From an uncultured Pseudomonadota bacterium (lineage in GTDB: Bacteria > Pseudomonadota > Alphaproteobacteria > RF32 > CAG-239), in NCBI GenBank assembly GCA_902796625.1, contig CADBPX010000117.1, forward strand, positions 1 to 5,135: 5,135 nucleotides of DNA. Direction: 5' to 3'. The position numbers and the translations under genes were made by a program. Below are positions 5,039 through 5,135 of this stretch, one piece after another. How positions within the stretch are numbered: the first letter of the stretch is position 1; each line of letters begins with the position of its first letter. The notes below the pieces were generated by a model that saw only the letters and a list, made by a program, of their open reading frames with translations, did no database searches and had not been told where the DNA came from.

Positions 5039-5135
5039 CTTTTTTCGCCTCAATTCGCATAGCATAAAAAGAACGCCATACAAATATCAGCCCGATTACG
5101 AAAAAGAATGCGCCAATTCCTAAGGCTAGGCAAGA
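5031..5135 (-). CDS. C-terminal fragment of an unidentified membrane protein
   Basis: An open frame enters from the right edge and ends at TAA (5033-5031), giving the last 34 residues of a protein. The visible part is one hydrophobic membrane segment (LALGIGAFFFVIGLIFVW) followed by a basic, charged tail ending in RIEAKKVD, consistent with a final transmembrane helix and a cytoplasmic end. The frame is supported by the intrinsic terminator shortly after its stop and by the sharp hydrophobic-to-charged pattern. No family can be named from so little. The start and most of the gene lie outside the window. Confidence 0.65.
   Translation of the reverse strand, partial: SCLALGIGAFFFVIGLIFVWRSFYAMRIEAKKVD

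Overview
The window is AT-rich, densely packed bacterial DNA with five complete protein genes and a truncated gene at each end. An outer-membrane efflux-type lipoprotein and a VirB8-type protein point to a Gram-negative. The style (AT-rich, VirB8 family, envelope lipoproteins) best fits an AT-rich alphaproteobacterium, possibly host- or gut-associated. That placement is inference from protein style, not from a marker gene.

Left part, minus strand: two short-chain chromate transporter (CHR family) halves overlap by 4 bases (107-649, then 1-110, cut by the window edge). Ahead of them is a plausible promoter (673-701), and before that a strong intrinsic terminator (720-751) that closes the next gene. 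That gene (770-2695, minus) is a large TolC-family lipoprotein with an unusual C-terminal cadherin/Ig-like (CADG/He_PIG-like) domain and a short tail with two cysteines.

Centre: a 113-bp divergent intergenic region (2696-2808) holds a perfect 11-bp inverted repeat (2755-2787), a consensus -10 box for the TolC-like gene and a probable -10 box for the opposite operon. The plus-strand operon encodes a VirB8-family bitopic inner-membrane protein (2809-3585). Directly abutting it (TAG then ATG, no gap) is a secreted, probably lipid-anchored alpha/beta hydrolase (3586-4335). The TolC-like lipoprotein, the VirB8-like protein and the hydrolase all act in the envelope and share one control region, so they may form one envelope module. 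No other type IV secretion gene is visible.

Right part, minus strand: a MarC-family membrane protein (4336-4953) converges on the hydrolase with no gap between the stop codons. A hairpin inside the hydrolase 3' end may serve as its terminator. An intrinsic terminator (4966-5000) sits immediately before the MarC ribosome binding site and after the C-terminal end of an unidentified membrane protein (5031-5135). No gene-free stretch exceeds 300 bases. I saw no tRNA, rRNA, CRISPR array, insertion sequence or attachment site.
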